From: Limnoperna fortunei
Lineage: Eukaryota > Mollusca > Bivalvia > Mytilida > Modiolidae
Direction: 5' to 3'
DNA length: 64,000 nucleotides
Assembly (NCBI GenBank): GCA_944474755.1
Contig: OX104115.1
Span: forward strand, 65,268,605 to 65,332,604
This document shows, piece by piece, positions 1 through 10,880 of this stretch (its first letter is position 1; every line of letters starts with the position of its first letter). Below the pieces are notes generated by a model. That model was not told the origin of the DNA, did not search any database, and worked only from the letters and a program-made list of their open reading frames with translations. The position numbers and the translations under genes were made by a program.

Positions 1-282
1 TACATTTTTTGAAGAATATGCATCCGTTTGAGTTGCTTTTGTGTTAGTACTAGTACCGTCTACCTCCATTTCTATCTCGTTGTTGCTTTCGAACAGGTTT
101 TCAGATACATCTTCAGCAATATATAACTTTTGCACCTTTGAAGGAGTGCACTGTGGAGTTGATGTCAAAGGAGCCTCTCTTTTTCTTGGTGCAGGTCGAA
201 ACTTTTCATTTCTTTTTCCATCATATGGATCTGCAGATATTGGATACGGGTACTGTGGTGACGGGTATCCATTTGTGAAATG
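1..282 (-). CDS. THAP-domain protein, exon 2 (partial, runs off window)
   Basis: This is the second exon of a minus-strand THAP zinc-finger gene. It starts after a good acceptor (pyrimidine-rich stretch ending TTTCCTAG, AG at 283-284) and is open for 94 codons to the window edge. Its first residues, His-Phe, complete the THAP C2CH signature: exon 1 ends Cys-Ser-Lys, and joining in phase 0 gives the classic CSKHF. After the domain the protein turns polar and Pro/Lys/Arg-rich (around residues 85-110), as in the linkers of THAP proteins. Then follow acidic and Thr/Asn-rich residues. No second domain is visible before the edge. The family binds DNA as transcription or chromatin factors, and some members are domesticated P-element transposases. 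Whether this is a host factor or a transposase N-terminus cannot be decided here. Confidence 0.8.
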
Positions 283-571
283 CTAGGAAATAAAAAATAA
301 AGGTTTTTACATTTATTATGGTAATGTAAGCAGTATGTGCAACTTGTAATATCTGTGGAACTATGCAATATTTATCCAAATTACTGCATTTGAATCATAT
401 TTATACACATGCATTTACATGTAAATGATGACTTATATAATGTATGTGATATTTGATTAAAGTGTGTCTTTAAAATATGTCAACATTGCACAGGACATGA
501 ATATATGATAAAGTTTGTTTATATTTAGAACAAAATACAATTAAAATTTAATAGTTTTAAAAAATGCTTAC

Positions 572-778
572 CTTTGAACAGACATAGTGGTGACCTGCTA
601 TCATTTTTTCGTTCAGTTGTGCGTGGGGACGTCCACATGCTTTTAACCATTTTGTGCATTTTTCTAAATCAATCCATGGTTTGGGAAATGGATAAAACGA
701 AACCCCTGTCATGTGAGGTTTATCCTTATATCTACTGTCACTGTTACATGTTCCCCATGAACATCTTTTTGTTGGCAT
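572..778 (-). CDS. THAP-domain protein, exon 1
   Basis: This 69-codon exon encodes almost all of a THAP zinc finger. It begins MPTKRCSWGTC, supplying the first Cys pair close to the N-terminus as is usual. It continues with the GVSFYPFPKP block, the KWLKACGR helix and a final VCSK just before the splice site. The C2CH ligands are Cys6, Cys11 and Cys67, plus the His encoded at the start of exon 2. The donor is AAAG|GTAAGC (GT at 570-571), and the intron to exon 2 is 289 bp (283-571). The ATG at 778 has A at -3, and THAP domains normally begin at the protein N-terminus, so this start is well supported. The only in-frame extension upstream would need a TTG start. Confidence 0.85.
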
Positions 779-1660
779 TGTTTTTAGCAATGTATAGGTT
801 TCACATTAATTTGAAAATCAAAATTAAACAGCTAAACAACAGAATAATGAGGTGAAAACAAAAAACAAGTGTGTATTATCTAATGATTCTTAGTACAGCA
901 AATCAACAGATGTTGATAAGTTTGTACCTAGCTAGAGTTATTGAAACATGATACCACAACTGATAAGCTTCTACCGGGAATAGAACTATTGGCCACGTTA
1001 AGAAATTAGAATAAAGTACCATTATATTTCATACATGTACCGGTGTGTTAAGCCGAGGAGTTCATATGAAAACTATAGTAACTATGGACTTACTTATTAC
1101 ATCAAAGTTATACAGAGTAGAATCACTAAAATGGAACAACATGAATTAAGCCCCATACCATTTGAAAAAGGGGGGGGGGTGACATGGCCCTTTTTATATG
1201 TAGTTAAATTCCTGTGAATAAATTTAACCGACAAGCTATTTAGGCTGATGTCGGCGAACGAAAAACTCACCCTGACTTATAACAGTTATGTAAGCTTAAA
1301 TTACGTTGTTTCTCTTACAAAGTTGTTTTAGGTGCTAGTTAAAAGCGATTCGAAGAAAAGATGGAGATGGTTTTCCTTGAAAACAAACATTTTATAAACA
1401 TTTGTATTAATGTCTGCACATAATTTATCAGCATTTTCTGAAAAAAGATGGTATAGGTTCTAATTAATTTATAGTTTGCCCCAATCTTAACCTAACAATA
1501 GATAACTTTTGATCGTTTTAGTATCTTTCCCCCAGCCCCCTTTCTTCTAATCATTTTAAAAAGTATGACATATATATTGATGCGATCATTATATTGGATG
1601 CAGGATATAATTTGCCTTTGGATATTTTTAGATCCGCCGCGAACCTTAAGTGTTAATTAA
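779..1660. other. Gene-free stretch upstream of the THAP gene
   Basis: No coding or RNA gene is supported. It must hold the THAP promoter, since that gene reads leftward from 778, but I see no convincing core promoter. A G10 run lies near 1171-1180. Confidence 0.5.
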
Positions 1661-1820
1661 GAAATAATTCACGGAGGCTGTGGTTTATCATTGTTTTACC
1701 ACGGGGTGACCATTTATGTCGTATTATTTTATCCCGAACGACAGCGAGGGATAAAATAACGACATAAATGGTCATCCCGTGGTAAAACAATGATAAATCA
1801 CAGCCTCCGTGAATTATTTC
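1661..1820. repeat. Long near-perfect inverted repeat (foldback)
   Basis: A left arm of ~75 nt (1661-1735) is followed by a 12-nt loop and a right arm of ~73 nt (1748-1820). The arms are complementary except for a 2-nt indel and about one mismatch. No target-site duplication is obvious. It could be a foldback/MITE-type element. A transcript would form a long dsRNA hairpin, much longer than a typical pre-miRNA stem. Confidence 0.85.
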
Positions 1821-2218
1821 TATTCTAATAAGACAATTAGCGTACATTTATAATATTTTGGTACCTATAGAAAACATCATTTCCGCCATAAACTGGCTGT
1901 TCCGTCAATGTAACACACAATATGTTGCAACGGATAATTATAGCGCGTGTCGCTTTTTATAAGATTTATACGTCATATGCAAAAGCTTTCCGGTGGGAGT
2001 TACAGTTTTGTAAATTGGAACAGCCATTTAAAACACGCCCTTCTCAGCGCGTGTTGCTCATAGATAAATCATTTTTTTACCACAGTTGTGGTCTCAAAGC
2101 CTTTAAAGCACGTCATATTAGAATATCAAATTCAAATTATTTAATTGGATAAAGCATAGTCATATTTACAATATTGCGTAATCTAATACAAAACAGATAC
2201 TGGTATGTATTCAATAAT
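1821..2218. other. Spacer between two hairpin elements
   Basis: AT-rich. A 76-codon plus-strand ORF (1922-2152) has no recognisable features and is not called. Confidence 0.4.
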
Positions 2219-2384
2219 TATTATAGGATTAAACACTGGGTTTTAGGAAATTATCAATGTGTAAACTCTGGCGACTCACTCACAAACTAAATAAAGTCCA
2301 AAGGACTTTATGTCAAGTTTGTGAGGGAGTCGCCGGAGTTTACACATTGATAATTTCCTAAAACACAGTGTTTAATCCTTATAA
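2219..2384. repeat. Second long inverted repeat (foldback)
   Basis: The arms, roughly 2219-2297 and 2305-2384, are complementary over ~75 nt with a few mismatches. The centre is the small palindrome AAAGTCCAAAGGACTTT. The arm sequence is unrelated to the hairpin at 1661-1820, so these are two different foldback elements within 800 bp. Confidence 0.8.
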
Positions 2385-3419
2385 TTCTGTGAAATAATCG
2401 TTGCGATTTTTAAAACAGCAAAAACAGTTACAGAAACTCATCTAGACCTCAAAACGTACCTAGGCCGGAAAGCGTAGGGATATGCAAAACATAGTACCAA
2501 AGGAATCGCGGTTTTGTAGATATTGATAGGAAAAAAAAACAAAATGAAACACTTAATTGTATTTATATTATATTTTATTTGAAATCTCAATGGATTTAAT
2601 TGGAAATCATTGGGGCAGAGAAAACATTGCCCCCCTCTCCCTGACGATTCGCTAGGAGGACGCCATCTTGTTTACATTGGATACTGAAAATAGTCCGCTC
2701 AGAGGAAATATCGATATATAAATTATCTGAGAAGACGCCATTTAAGTGGTTTTATCCAATCAAAGCACTTAATTTAAATAAATTACAGCATGAATAGAAT
2801 TAAAATGAAATAATCAATTGTGAAAATATATAAAGTTTCTGTATTGTATGACAATGTACACTAAGTGGCATTTTGCTGTACAATATGATGAGAATTATTT
2901 TTGAATAATTATACACATATATTTTTTCTAAAGATGTAAATCTCTTAGTGTAGAAGATTCTTTTAAATATAAACAAATATTCTTTAGTTCTTGTGTTGTA
3001 TTTGGGTTAAGGAGACGATTGATAGTCTCCATAGGAGTCTCATATATATATCTTTATTAAATTCCCTTTTTTCTGAATACAAGAGTTACTTCCCATTTTC
3101 AAGAGTTGTCTTTCATAACAGCAGATATCTAGTATTGAACAGATATGGAAAAATCATGTTTATATATTTTTTTAAATAATGTTTGTGGACTGACTCTTCC
3201 AGTACAACTAAAAAAAACTGCAGAATTAGTTTGCACATGATAATAAATTTTACCGGATGCTTTGCTATATGTGATTAAAAAAATATTGTAGAAAAACTAC
3301 TTTTACCCACAGTAGGTACTACAAAGTACCTGCTCTAAAGAACAGATAACTCTGCACATGGGAGATAAATCTTGTTTACCGCAAGTAGGGAATAAATTTA
3401 AAAACTTATCTCTAATTGT
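2385..3419. other. Gene-free AT-rich stretch
   Basis: No gene supported. A small hairpin (GTAGGTACT / AGTACCTGC) lies at about 3312-3334. Confidence 0.4.
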
Positions 3420-4290
3420 GTTATATAAGGGACAATCAATTAAAAATGAAAGACATTGGCAGAAGTTGTATTATTAGTATTATAACTACCTGTTTCTATA
3501 GCTAAGCAATGTGCACTTAGTCTAAGTTTTGTCAAATATGATCTTAGATATTTATTAATATTAAACTTAAGATACTGTTGAAGTTCAAAATTTTAGAAAA
3601 TTTTGTTATAGAATCTCAGTTCTCCTGAGTCAATATTTTTTATGTGATTTAAATGATTCCTAAGTCTATTTGAATAGTTAGTTTAATATCTTTCTCGAAT
3701 TGTAAATGAGAAAGTTCTAGCGTTTTCAGATTAAATAATGTTTTTAAATCTTCTACAGATTTCCCCCAATATTGAGAATTTTCAATTTTTAGTTTTTTAT
3801 CTTCCTCAACGGCTGATCTTTGTGAGTCGTAAACATACTCATTAGATGATTCTATCACCTTAAGTCTTTAATAGTATTTAAACATATTTGTAAACCTTAA
3901 AACATAAAATGGAAATTATTCTAGCTCTGTTTGAATTGCAAGGTTGGAGGCTTTGTTATGCACTCGTAGTATATGGTTCATGATCATATTCTGGTTTTTT
4001 TTCAAATGAAAAATTGTTTAATCTAGGCTTAATTTTTGGTCAGCTAACCATATTTCTGAACCATAAGTTAGAATAGGAGAAATCATAGATTAATATAATT
4101 TAATCCAACTCTGTACAGATAAGTTTTCTGAAGATTGGATAAGCCAAAGAAAGCTTTTATTGCCTTATGGGCAAGGATTTCAGGTGCATATTTTAATTGG
4201 ACGTTATCAGTTAAGGTTATACCAAGATATTTATATAGAGAAACAGATTCTAGTTGTTTACCATTAAATGTAAATAATTTAATTTGCTTT
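3420..4290 (-). pseudogene. Decayed non-LTR retrotransposon (LINE) reverse transcriptase, 3' half
   Basis: Conceptual minus-strand translation in shifting frames gives the end of a LINE ORF2 protein. The RT motif E-like YKYLGITLTDN lies at about 4206-4250. MISPILTYGSEIWL, a thumb-region signature of LINE RTs, lies near 4050-4090. ILRVHNKASNLAIQ lies near 3930-3975. Stops and frameshifts separate the blocks. One remnant stays open for 69 codons at 3649-3858. The catalytic palm (YxDD) is missing, so this is a 5'-truncated dead copy. The clade (CR1/Jockey/RTE-like) cannot be fixed by eye. Confidence 0.75.
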
Positions 4291-4404
4291 GTAAGCTGAA
4301 ATCTGATTGGTCAATTCAAATGTAGAAACCCATATTATACCATATAACTTGCGTTGGTCACGCGCACTATTCTTACGAGGAGCCTTTACTATAGATGATG
4401 TTTG

Positions 4405-4640
4405 AATGTCAAAACTGAAATTGCGGGTTCGAGTCTCACTGCGGGCAAAGAGTACTCGACTCCTATCTTATTTTACAATTTACCAGGACTGCCAGGATTC
4501 CTACCAAAGGTCGGGGTTTTCTCCGGGTACTCCGGCTTCCTTCCCTAATAAAAAAACTGGACGCCTTGATATAGCTGTTAAATTGATGAAAGTGCAAGCG
4601 TTAAACACCTTTCAAACAAGCAAACAAATACGAGGTCATG
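4405..4640 (+). mobile_element. tRNA-derived SINE, 5'-truncated
   Basis: It contains a Pol III B-box-like GGGTTCGAGTCTC at about 4427-4440. The family body follows (Ser/Pro-rich-looking block, TTTTCTCCGGGTACTCCGGC, ACTGGACGCC..GATATAGCTG) and an A-rich CAAACAAA tail. The same body recurs at 29649, 30464, 31017 and 62433. The A-box end is missing or degenerate here. Confidence 0.75.
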
Positions 4641-5781
4641 TCATTATTATTGCCTACCATGTATCATTAGATTAATATTGTATACCATATATCTAAGGTA
4701 ACTGTTTTTAGAAATTTTATTGTTCTTGCAAAACTGTATACGTTCATGAACATAAAAAATCGAGGGTCTCTCCTCCGATTGGTTTGAGTGTAGTGTTCAC
4801 ATTAGTTTTGAAATCTAATACCATATATACCTATTTTTTCTGTGACTATGTACTTTGTAGTTAATCAGAAATAAATGAAGGAAATAACAAAATACCGAAC
4901 AAAAGAAACTCAAAAAAGACAATCCACAAATCAAACAATTTCCGAAACAGGGGCCACATATCTTCCTAAGTCAGAATTAATCTCTGCCACACAAGAAATT
5001 GAACAAGCCCATATTAATTGATTTATTAACCTCTATAAAATATGATTAAACAAAACAAACTGATAGACCAATTTCACAAGCTAAATAGTCTGTCATTCTT
5101 ATTTAAGACACGTATAAAGTTAACTAAACTGATTTAAGAAGATAAAGAAGAGCAATATAACTTTCTACGCTAAAATTCCACATTCTCGCCAATTCAAAAT
5201 TGAAAGCCGCCCGTCAAATTAAAGGATAACCACACGACAAGATAAAATCTTTTTAAAAGCGTCAACTCAAGCAACATTTTCGCTAAACCGCGACAGTATA
5301 TTAATATAGAGAAGAGTATTATTGTGGAGATACTTTGTTAAACTGGGCGGTGACCCATTTTATTGCGAAATGGTCTGATCTTAAGGGCAAAACGGTTATT
5401 ATAGTCAATGATGAAAAGTCGCTGTTTCAATGGAAGACCCCCCCCCCCACCCACGAAGAATTAGACAAATAATTTAGAAAATTTTCCGTTGCAAATAAAA
5501 ATCCACACAGGAGGACCACAAGTTTAACATACTTTTTAAATCAATATCCCAATAAAATGGAATTTCTTTATAACGTTGCCCAAATTGTATACGTTTTGGC
5601 GACATATTGTTTTTGCACCGTTTCTTCTGATATTTTTCCGCTTTCAACTTTTCGACCTGTCCAAACAAATTTCTCAGAGACGCCTTTATAGAAAAAAACG
5701 CTCCCTTTGAAACATTTGAAAATAAAATATTATGTACTTCAACACTTTTTGAATCATTTTTTCATTTTTGTAGTGTGTAGC
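4641..5781. other. Gene-free AT-rich stretch
   Basis: No gene supported. A C10 run lies near 5440. The 64-codon minus-strand ORF at 5474-5668 has no recognisable motif. Confidence 0.4.
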
Positions 5782-7332
5782 ACGTAATAGTTTTATACAT
5801 CTTTAATATAATCTAAGGAAACTTGCTTTTTTCAAGGAGAATAGTTCTTGTTCCCCCATAATACAATACAGAGATATAAGGTATCTTATTTTCATGGATC
5901 ATCTTTCTGATTCCTCTTTTGTACAATGTATAGATGTAAGGTAGCTGATTTTCATGGGTAATAGTTTTATACATGTTTAATATAATCTACAGGGTAAAGT
6001 TGCTTTTTTCAAAGAGTATAGTTCTTGTTCCCCCATAATACAATACAGAGATATAAGGTATCTTATTTTCATTGATCATCTTTCTGATTCCTCTTTTTTT
6101 TGTACAATGTATATATGATTTTTCATGGGTAATAGTTTTATGTTTAATAAAAAATACAATACAGAAATTTCAGGTATCTTATTTTCATGGGACATACTGC
6201 TGATTCCTCTTTTGTACAATGTATAGATGTAAGGTAGCTGATTTTCATGGGTAAGAGTTTTAATTTTTTTTACCATATAATCTATATGGTAAGGTTGCTC
6301 TTTTTAAGGATAATAGTTTTATACCTCTATCATGCAAGACATAGATATGAGGTATCTTATTTTCATGGGTCATCTTTCTGATTCCTCTTTTGTACAATGT
6401 ATAGATGTAAGGTAGCTGATTTTCATGGGTAAGAGTTTTAATTTTTTTTACCATATAATCTATATGGTAAGGTTGCTCTTTTTAAGGATAATAGTTTTAT
6501 ACCTCTATCATGCAAGACATAGATATAAGGTATCGTATTTTCATGGGTCATCTTTCTGATTCCTCTTTTGTACAATGTATAGATTTAAGGCAGCTGATAT
6601 TTCATGGGTAATAGTTTTATACATCTTGATTATATAATCTACAGGGTAAGCTTGCTTTTTTTTCAACAATTTTAATTCTTATTCCTCTATCATACATTAC
6701 AGAAATTTCAGGTATCTTATTTTCATGGGACATACTGCTGATTCCTCTGTTATACAGTGCAAAGATGTAAGGTAGCTGATTTTTCATGGGTAATAATTTT
6801 ATTTATCTTTAATATAATCTACAGGGTAGCTTGCTTTTTCAAGGATTATATTTCTTATTCCTCTATCATACAGTACAGAAATTTCAGGTATTTTATTTCC
6901 ATGGGTCATCTTTCTGATTCCTCTTTTGTACAATGTATATAAGATGTAAGGTAGCTGATTGTTCATGGGTAATAGTTTTATACATGTTTAATATAATCTA
7001 CAGGGTTAGGTCCCTTTTTTCAAGGAGTATAGTTCTTGGTCCCCTATATAATACAATACAGAGATGCTTTTTAAGGATAATAGTTTTATACCTCTATCAT
7101 ACAATACATAGATATAAGGTATCTTATTTTCATGGGTCATCTTTATGATTACTCACTTTTTTGTAATGCATAGATGAAATATTGCCGATTTTTCATAGGT
7201 AATAGTTTTATAGATGTTTATAAAAATCTACAGTGTAAGGTTACTTTTATTCGAGGATTATAATTCTTATTAACCCATCATGCAATACATAGCTGTAAGG
7301 TATTCTATTTTAATGGGTCATATTTCTGACAT
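5782..7332. repeat. ~178-bp tandem repeat made of three ~59-bp subunits
   Basis: About nine diverged units. The block GTAGCTGATTTTCATGGGT recurs at about 5941, 6236, 6413, 6591, 6773 and 6952, a spacing near 178 bp, with one irregular interval. Within each unit three ~59-bp subunits share an AAGGT..CT.ATTTTCATGGGT or AAGGATAATAGTTTTATAC core, so this is a trimeric higher-order repeat. Short ORFs inside it are periodic by-products. Confidence 0.85.
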
Positions 7333-9570
7333 TTGTCATGCAGAAATATACCGGTATATTGTTAGGTAAATAATAACAATAAAGGTGACAGTGAAGTCAT
7401 AGGAGATAGTGAAAGGTAGCAAAAGTAAGAAAAGATAATGTAAAGCAGAACTATGGAATAAATAAATAAACTAATGAAATAATCGATCTATTATTTTAAC
7501 ATTGACTTCACCTTCTTGAGGGCAACACTCAAATTTCTAAACCCGAACCCGAGGCAAACAACTTTAATTTAGTTTACAAATATGAATGTCTCCCTCAATA
7601 AGAGAGGGTCGTACTTGTTTTATTATATTGTACGCCAACACTAAACATCTACATGTACATTTTAATTTACTGAAATTTGTGTTGTTCTCATATACACTTC
7701 TGCATTGTTGACCTTTTTTATTTGTTTTTACCTTAAAGGTTATTTACCGGTGAACAATAGAGTTGTTTCCATTTTGTTTTATTTCCCCGGGAACAATAGG
7801 GTTGTTTCTTTTTCTTTCATTCCATTTCATTATGTCATAAAAGACAGTATACAATCATATACACGAAAAAGTGTAAAGTTTTAAGTTATTTTAGTTCCTT
7901 TATTATTTTGTAATAAACAACTTTGTCAGGTTCGCAGAATACGCCCGCCCGATGATAATGAAGAGAGCTACACACTTCATGTGTGTATTATACTGGGGGT
8001 AGGGGGCCAGAGGGGATCCATTAACAGGTTAACACTTTAATTTTTCTCAAAACAGATAACAGTAGATTTAAAATAATGATAACAGATAACAGCAATTTAC
8101 ATGAGAAAACAGAAAACAGCGAGTTCAAAAATCGAAAAAAACAGATAACAGCAATATACATGAGAAAACAGAAACAAGCGAGTTAAAAAATCGAAAAAAA
8201 ACAGACAACAGCAGTATCTCATCGAAGGGCAATAGTGTTATGATTATTTACAGTAAACAGTGTTTTCATTTTCGTTATAACAATTTCAATTTTAAGAAAA
8301 CAGATAACAGCTAATGGTTGAAAAACAGGTACCAGTTACTTTATTTACAGACGTAAAAATGACCAAAACACGTTAACAGAAATGATCTTCCCCCATACTA
8401 TCGACACTGTTCATCTATCAATATCAACACTGTCTCAATATTTTAAGAAAATTTATGAAAGATTTCCACAAACAAGTCCCATTAACTACCATTAAAAATC
8501 CGAATTTTACCACGAAAAAGGAAGCGCTTATCCATCAAATTAAAAATTCCCCAAAGATTCAAGAAAATTTGATGAAAACCGGTAGTTTTTGAACAAGATT
8601 ATGAAAACAACCCCACCCCCTTTTCATGCACCATAAATCATGATTACCAACAAGTATACAGACTATGACACTAATACAATAAAGAAACATGTGCAGTTTG
8701 TAAAACAAAATCTGTGAATCTTATTTGCAAGATACGAAGGATGGACATTTGTATACCATAATACGCACGCATGGGGAGGGGTTCTGTCGTTGACAGGCAT
8801 ATAAAAATGAAACTGAAAAATGTTTAATTCCATTTTAAACTACATTTACGTAAAATTTAGGTGTAGCTAGCATTTAAAATTTAGGGTTTTTTTTTATTTC
8901 TTTGATCAATTAAAATGAATTAGTTGCTAAATTTATCTTTTGTAAACATGCGATAATTGGGAGATAGTTAAAAACATACCTGAAGACACAATTCCAACAA
9001 TCATTTCGCTCACAAATGTTTTCAGAGCAAATCTACGGACTGTAGAACAAACGTTTAGTAAATTATTTAGTAACAGAACCCACTGTATACCGTTATGGCA
9101 TTGTAGATAGTAAATAACATTATAAAACTGACAGTTTGTTTACTAAAATAAGTATTTTAATAGCTCACGCCTATCTAACTCCATCTTACGGTATAAGGGA
9201 GATAAATCTAATTAATTTATGTCATACGGTAGCTTGTTTACATGGGTAGACAATTTTTAATAGCTCCGCGGTATTAAAATTTACTACCGTAGCTAATTTT
9301 CATAGGTAGCTCGATATTAATACGACACCGGGAACATTTGTTTCAATATTTATAGAGCCTCAACTAACATAAGTCACACTGTCTAGGCTAAAACGAATTC
9401 ATTTTGAATTGTACTTTCTGACCTTTATTTCTAATTAAAACTTGTTTGATTGTACACTTGTATTACATTCAATTGGTAGGTGTCGTGCATTGGTTTTGAT
9501 TGATATGTAATTTTTTTCTTCAGTTACGTTGTACAATTAAGTGTTATAATAATAAAAATAATAAAAACTA
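7333..9570. other. Gene-free stretch with an A-rich AACAG repeat patch
   Basis: No gene supported. Between about 8050 and 8340 the motif AACAGATAACAG recurs. Three tandem ~59-bp units start near 8081, 8140 and 8200. The rest is AT-rich without recognisable structure. Confidence 0.45.
8081..8215. repeat. Short ~59-bp tandem repeat (AACAGATAACAG)
   Basis: Two full and one partial unit, each AACAGATAACAGCA, then ACATGAGAAAACAG, then GCGAGTT, then ATCGAAAAA, with few differences. Confidence 0.7.
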
Positions 9571-10165
9571 GAGCAAAAAAACCTGTGAGCAATGCTCACC
9601 ATTGATACCCCTCGCTCACAATTACTTTGAAAATTCAGGTGTTCTTAATTATGAACTTGAAACTTTATCTAGTTAAACGTGAAGGCGGAGTTGCAGATAA
9701 AACATGTAACCCTCCATCATCCCCCAAAGAATGGCATTCCCTTATGTTAATGACATAGTCCATGTTTTTCTATGGGAAACCTCCAATAATATTCTGATCA
9801 AAATGTTTAATATCCGGTGCATAATGGCAATATGTGACCAAGATTCTGTGTAAGTTTCAACAAATTCCATTCAGTGGTGTAGGAGGAGTTGCACATAAGA
9901 GATGAGGACCCCCTTAGGTCAATGATAAAGTCCATGTTTTTCTATGGGAAACCCCAAATATCATTCCGATCAAAATGTTTAATATCTCCTGCACAATGGC
10001 ACTATGTGTCAAGGATTCTGTGTAAGTTTCATTAAATTCCATTCAGTGGTGTAGGATGAGTTGCACATAAGAGAAAGTGTAACGAACGGATAGACGGACG
10101 GCCGGACAGACACCATGATCACTATATACCCCCCGCTTTTCAAGCGGGGATATAATAATAATTAT
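9571..10165. repeat. Dispersed repeat with internal duplication and terminal GC hairpin
   Basis: A ~175-bp block is present twice (about 9735-9895 and 9910-10075). Both copies share GTCCATGTTTTTCTATGGGAAAC, GATCAAAATGTTTAATATC and ATTCAGTGGTGTAGGA. It ends in a GGACGG-rich tract and a hairpin CCCCGCTTTTCAAGCGGGG near 10130-10150. Such GGACGG plus GC-hairpin ends recur in many bivalve genomes, from general knowledge. No protein-coding remnant is recognised. Confidence 0.6.
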
Positions 10166-10880
10166 AATAAACTTATAATGGAGGGCTAAGAAACGCATTT
10201 TGTTTTTCTTTTTATCTTCGACTGGAATAGGATGGGATTGTTTTGCAGAATGACTTTGTGTTCATTTTGTGTTCAAAATCGAAAAAACTAGGAAATCAAT
10301 ATGGTCGACAGCACAATACCTAAAACAATTCCTTCAGTTGTGACTTAGATTTAAATTTCATTACCCTAATGAAGCGGAAACCCCAGCCGTGAAAATAGAT
10401 TTTTTGATAACGATCATTCAGTTTAAAGTTGTATGCCAACATACTGCTTCCCAAACGTGGTCGTACTTGGTCAGTTAAACCGCTCTTCTCACCGATATAA
10501 ACAGAGCAGATTAAGCCCTTAAGAGACCTACTCTTAAGCAGCGCTACCTTATGACAGTTCATATGAGTGCAACCCAAGAACAGTCTAGAGCAGCTCTTCC
10601 TCGGATTTTATGAAAATTGTCAGAATTGCTTAAAATGGCATATTGACATCAATCGAAAAGACTGCGACTAGAACAGCCAGAGCTGCTCCATGACCGTTCA
10701 GAACAGATTTCTGACTGCAGATCCTGCTTGATTTCACTAGCGGTTAGAACTAGTAGGAACTGTGTAGTGAAGAAATGTATCTTTTTTATGAAGACCTTTT
10801 ATATACAATGCTACATTCTGCGCATGAAGGGAATTCGATAATGGTAACGTTCACACGATTAGTGAATAATCTGCAAATCT
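10166..10880. other. Gene-free stretch before the minisatellite
   Basis: An 85-codon minus-strand ORF (10320-10577) has no recognisable motif. Nothing else is seen. Confidence 0.4.

Noticed and set aside
6076..6454. Two similar minus-strand ORFs in the 178-bp repeat
   Set aside because: They are the same satellite unit read twice, with no protein-like conservation.
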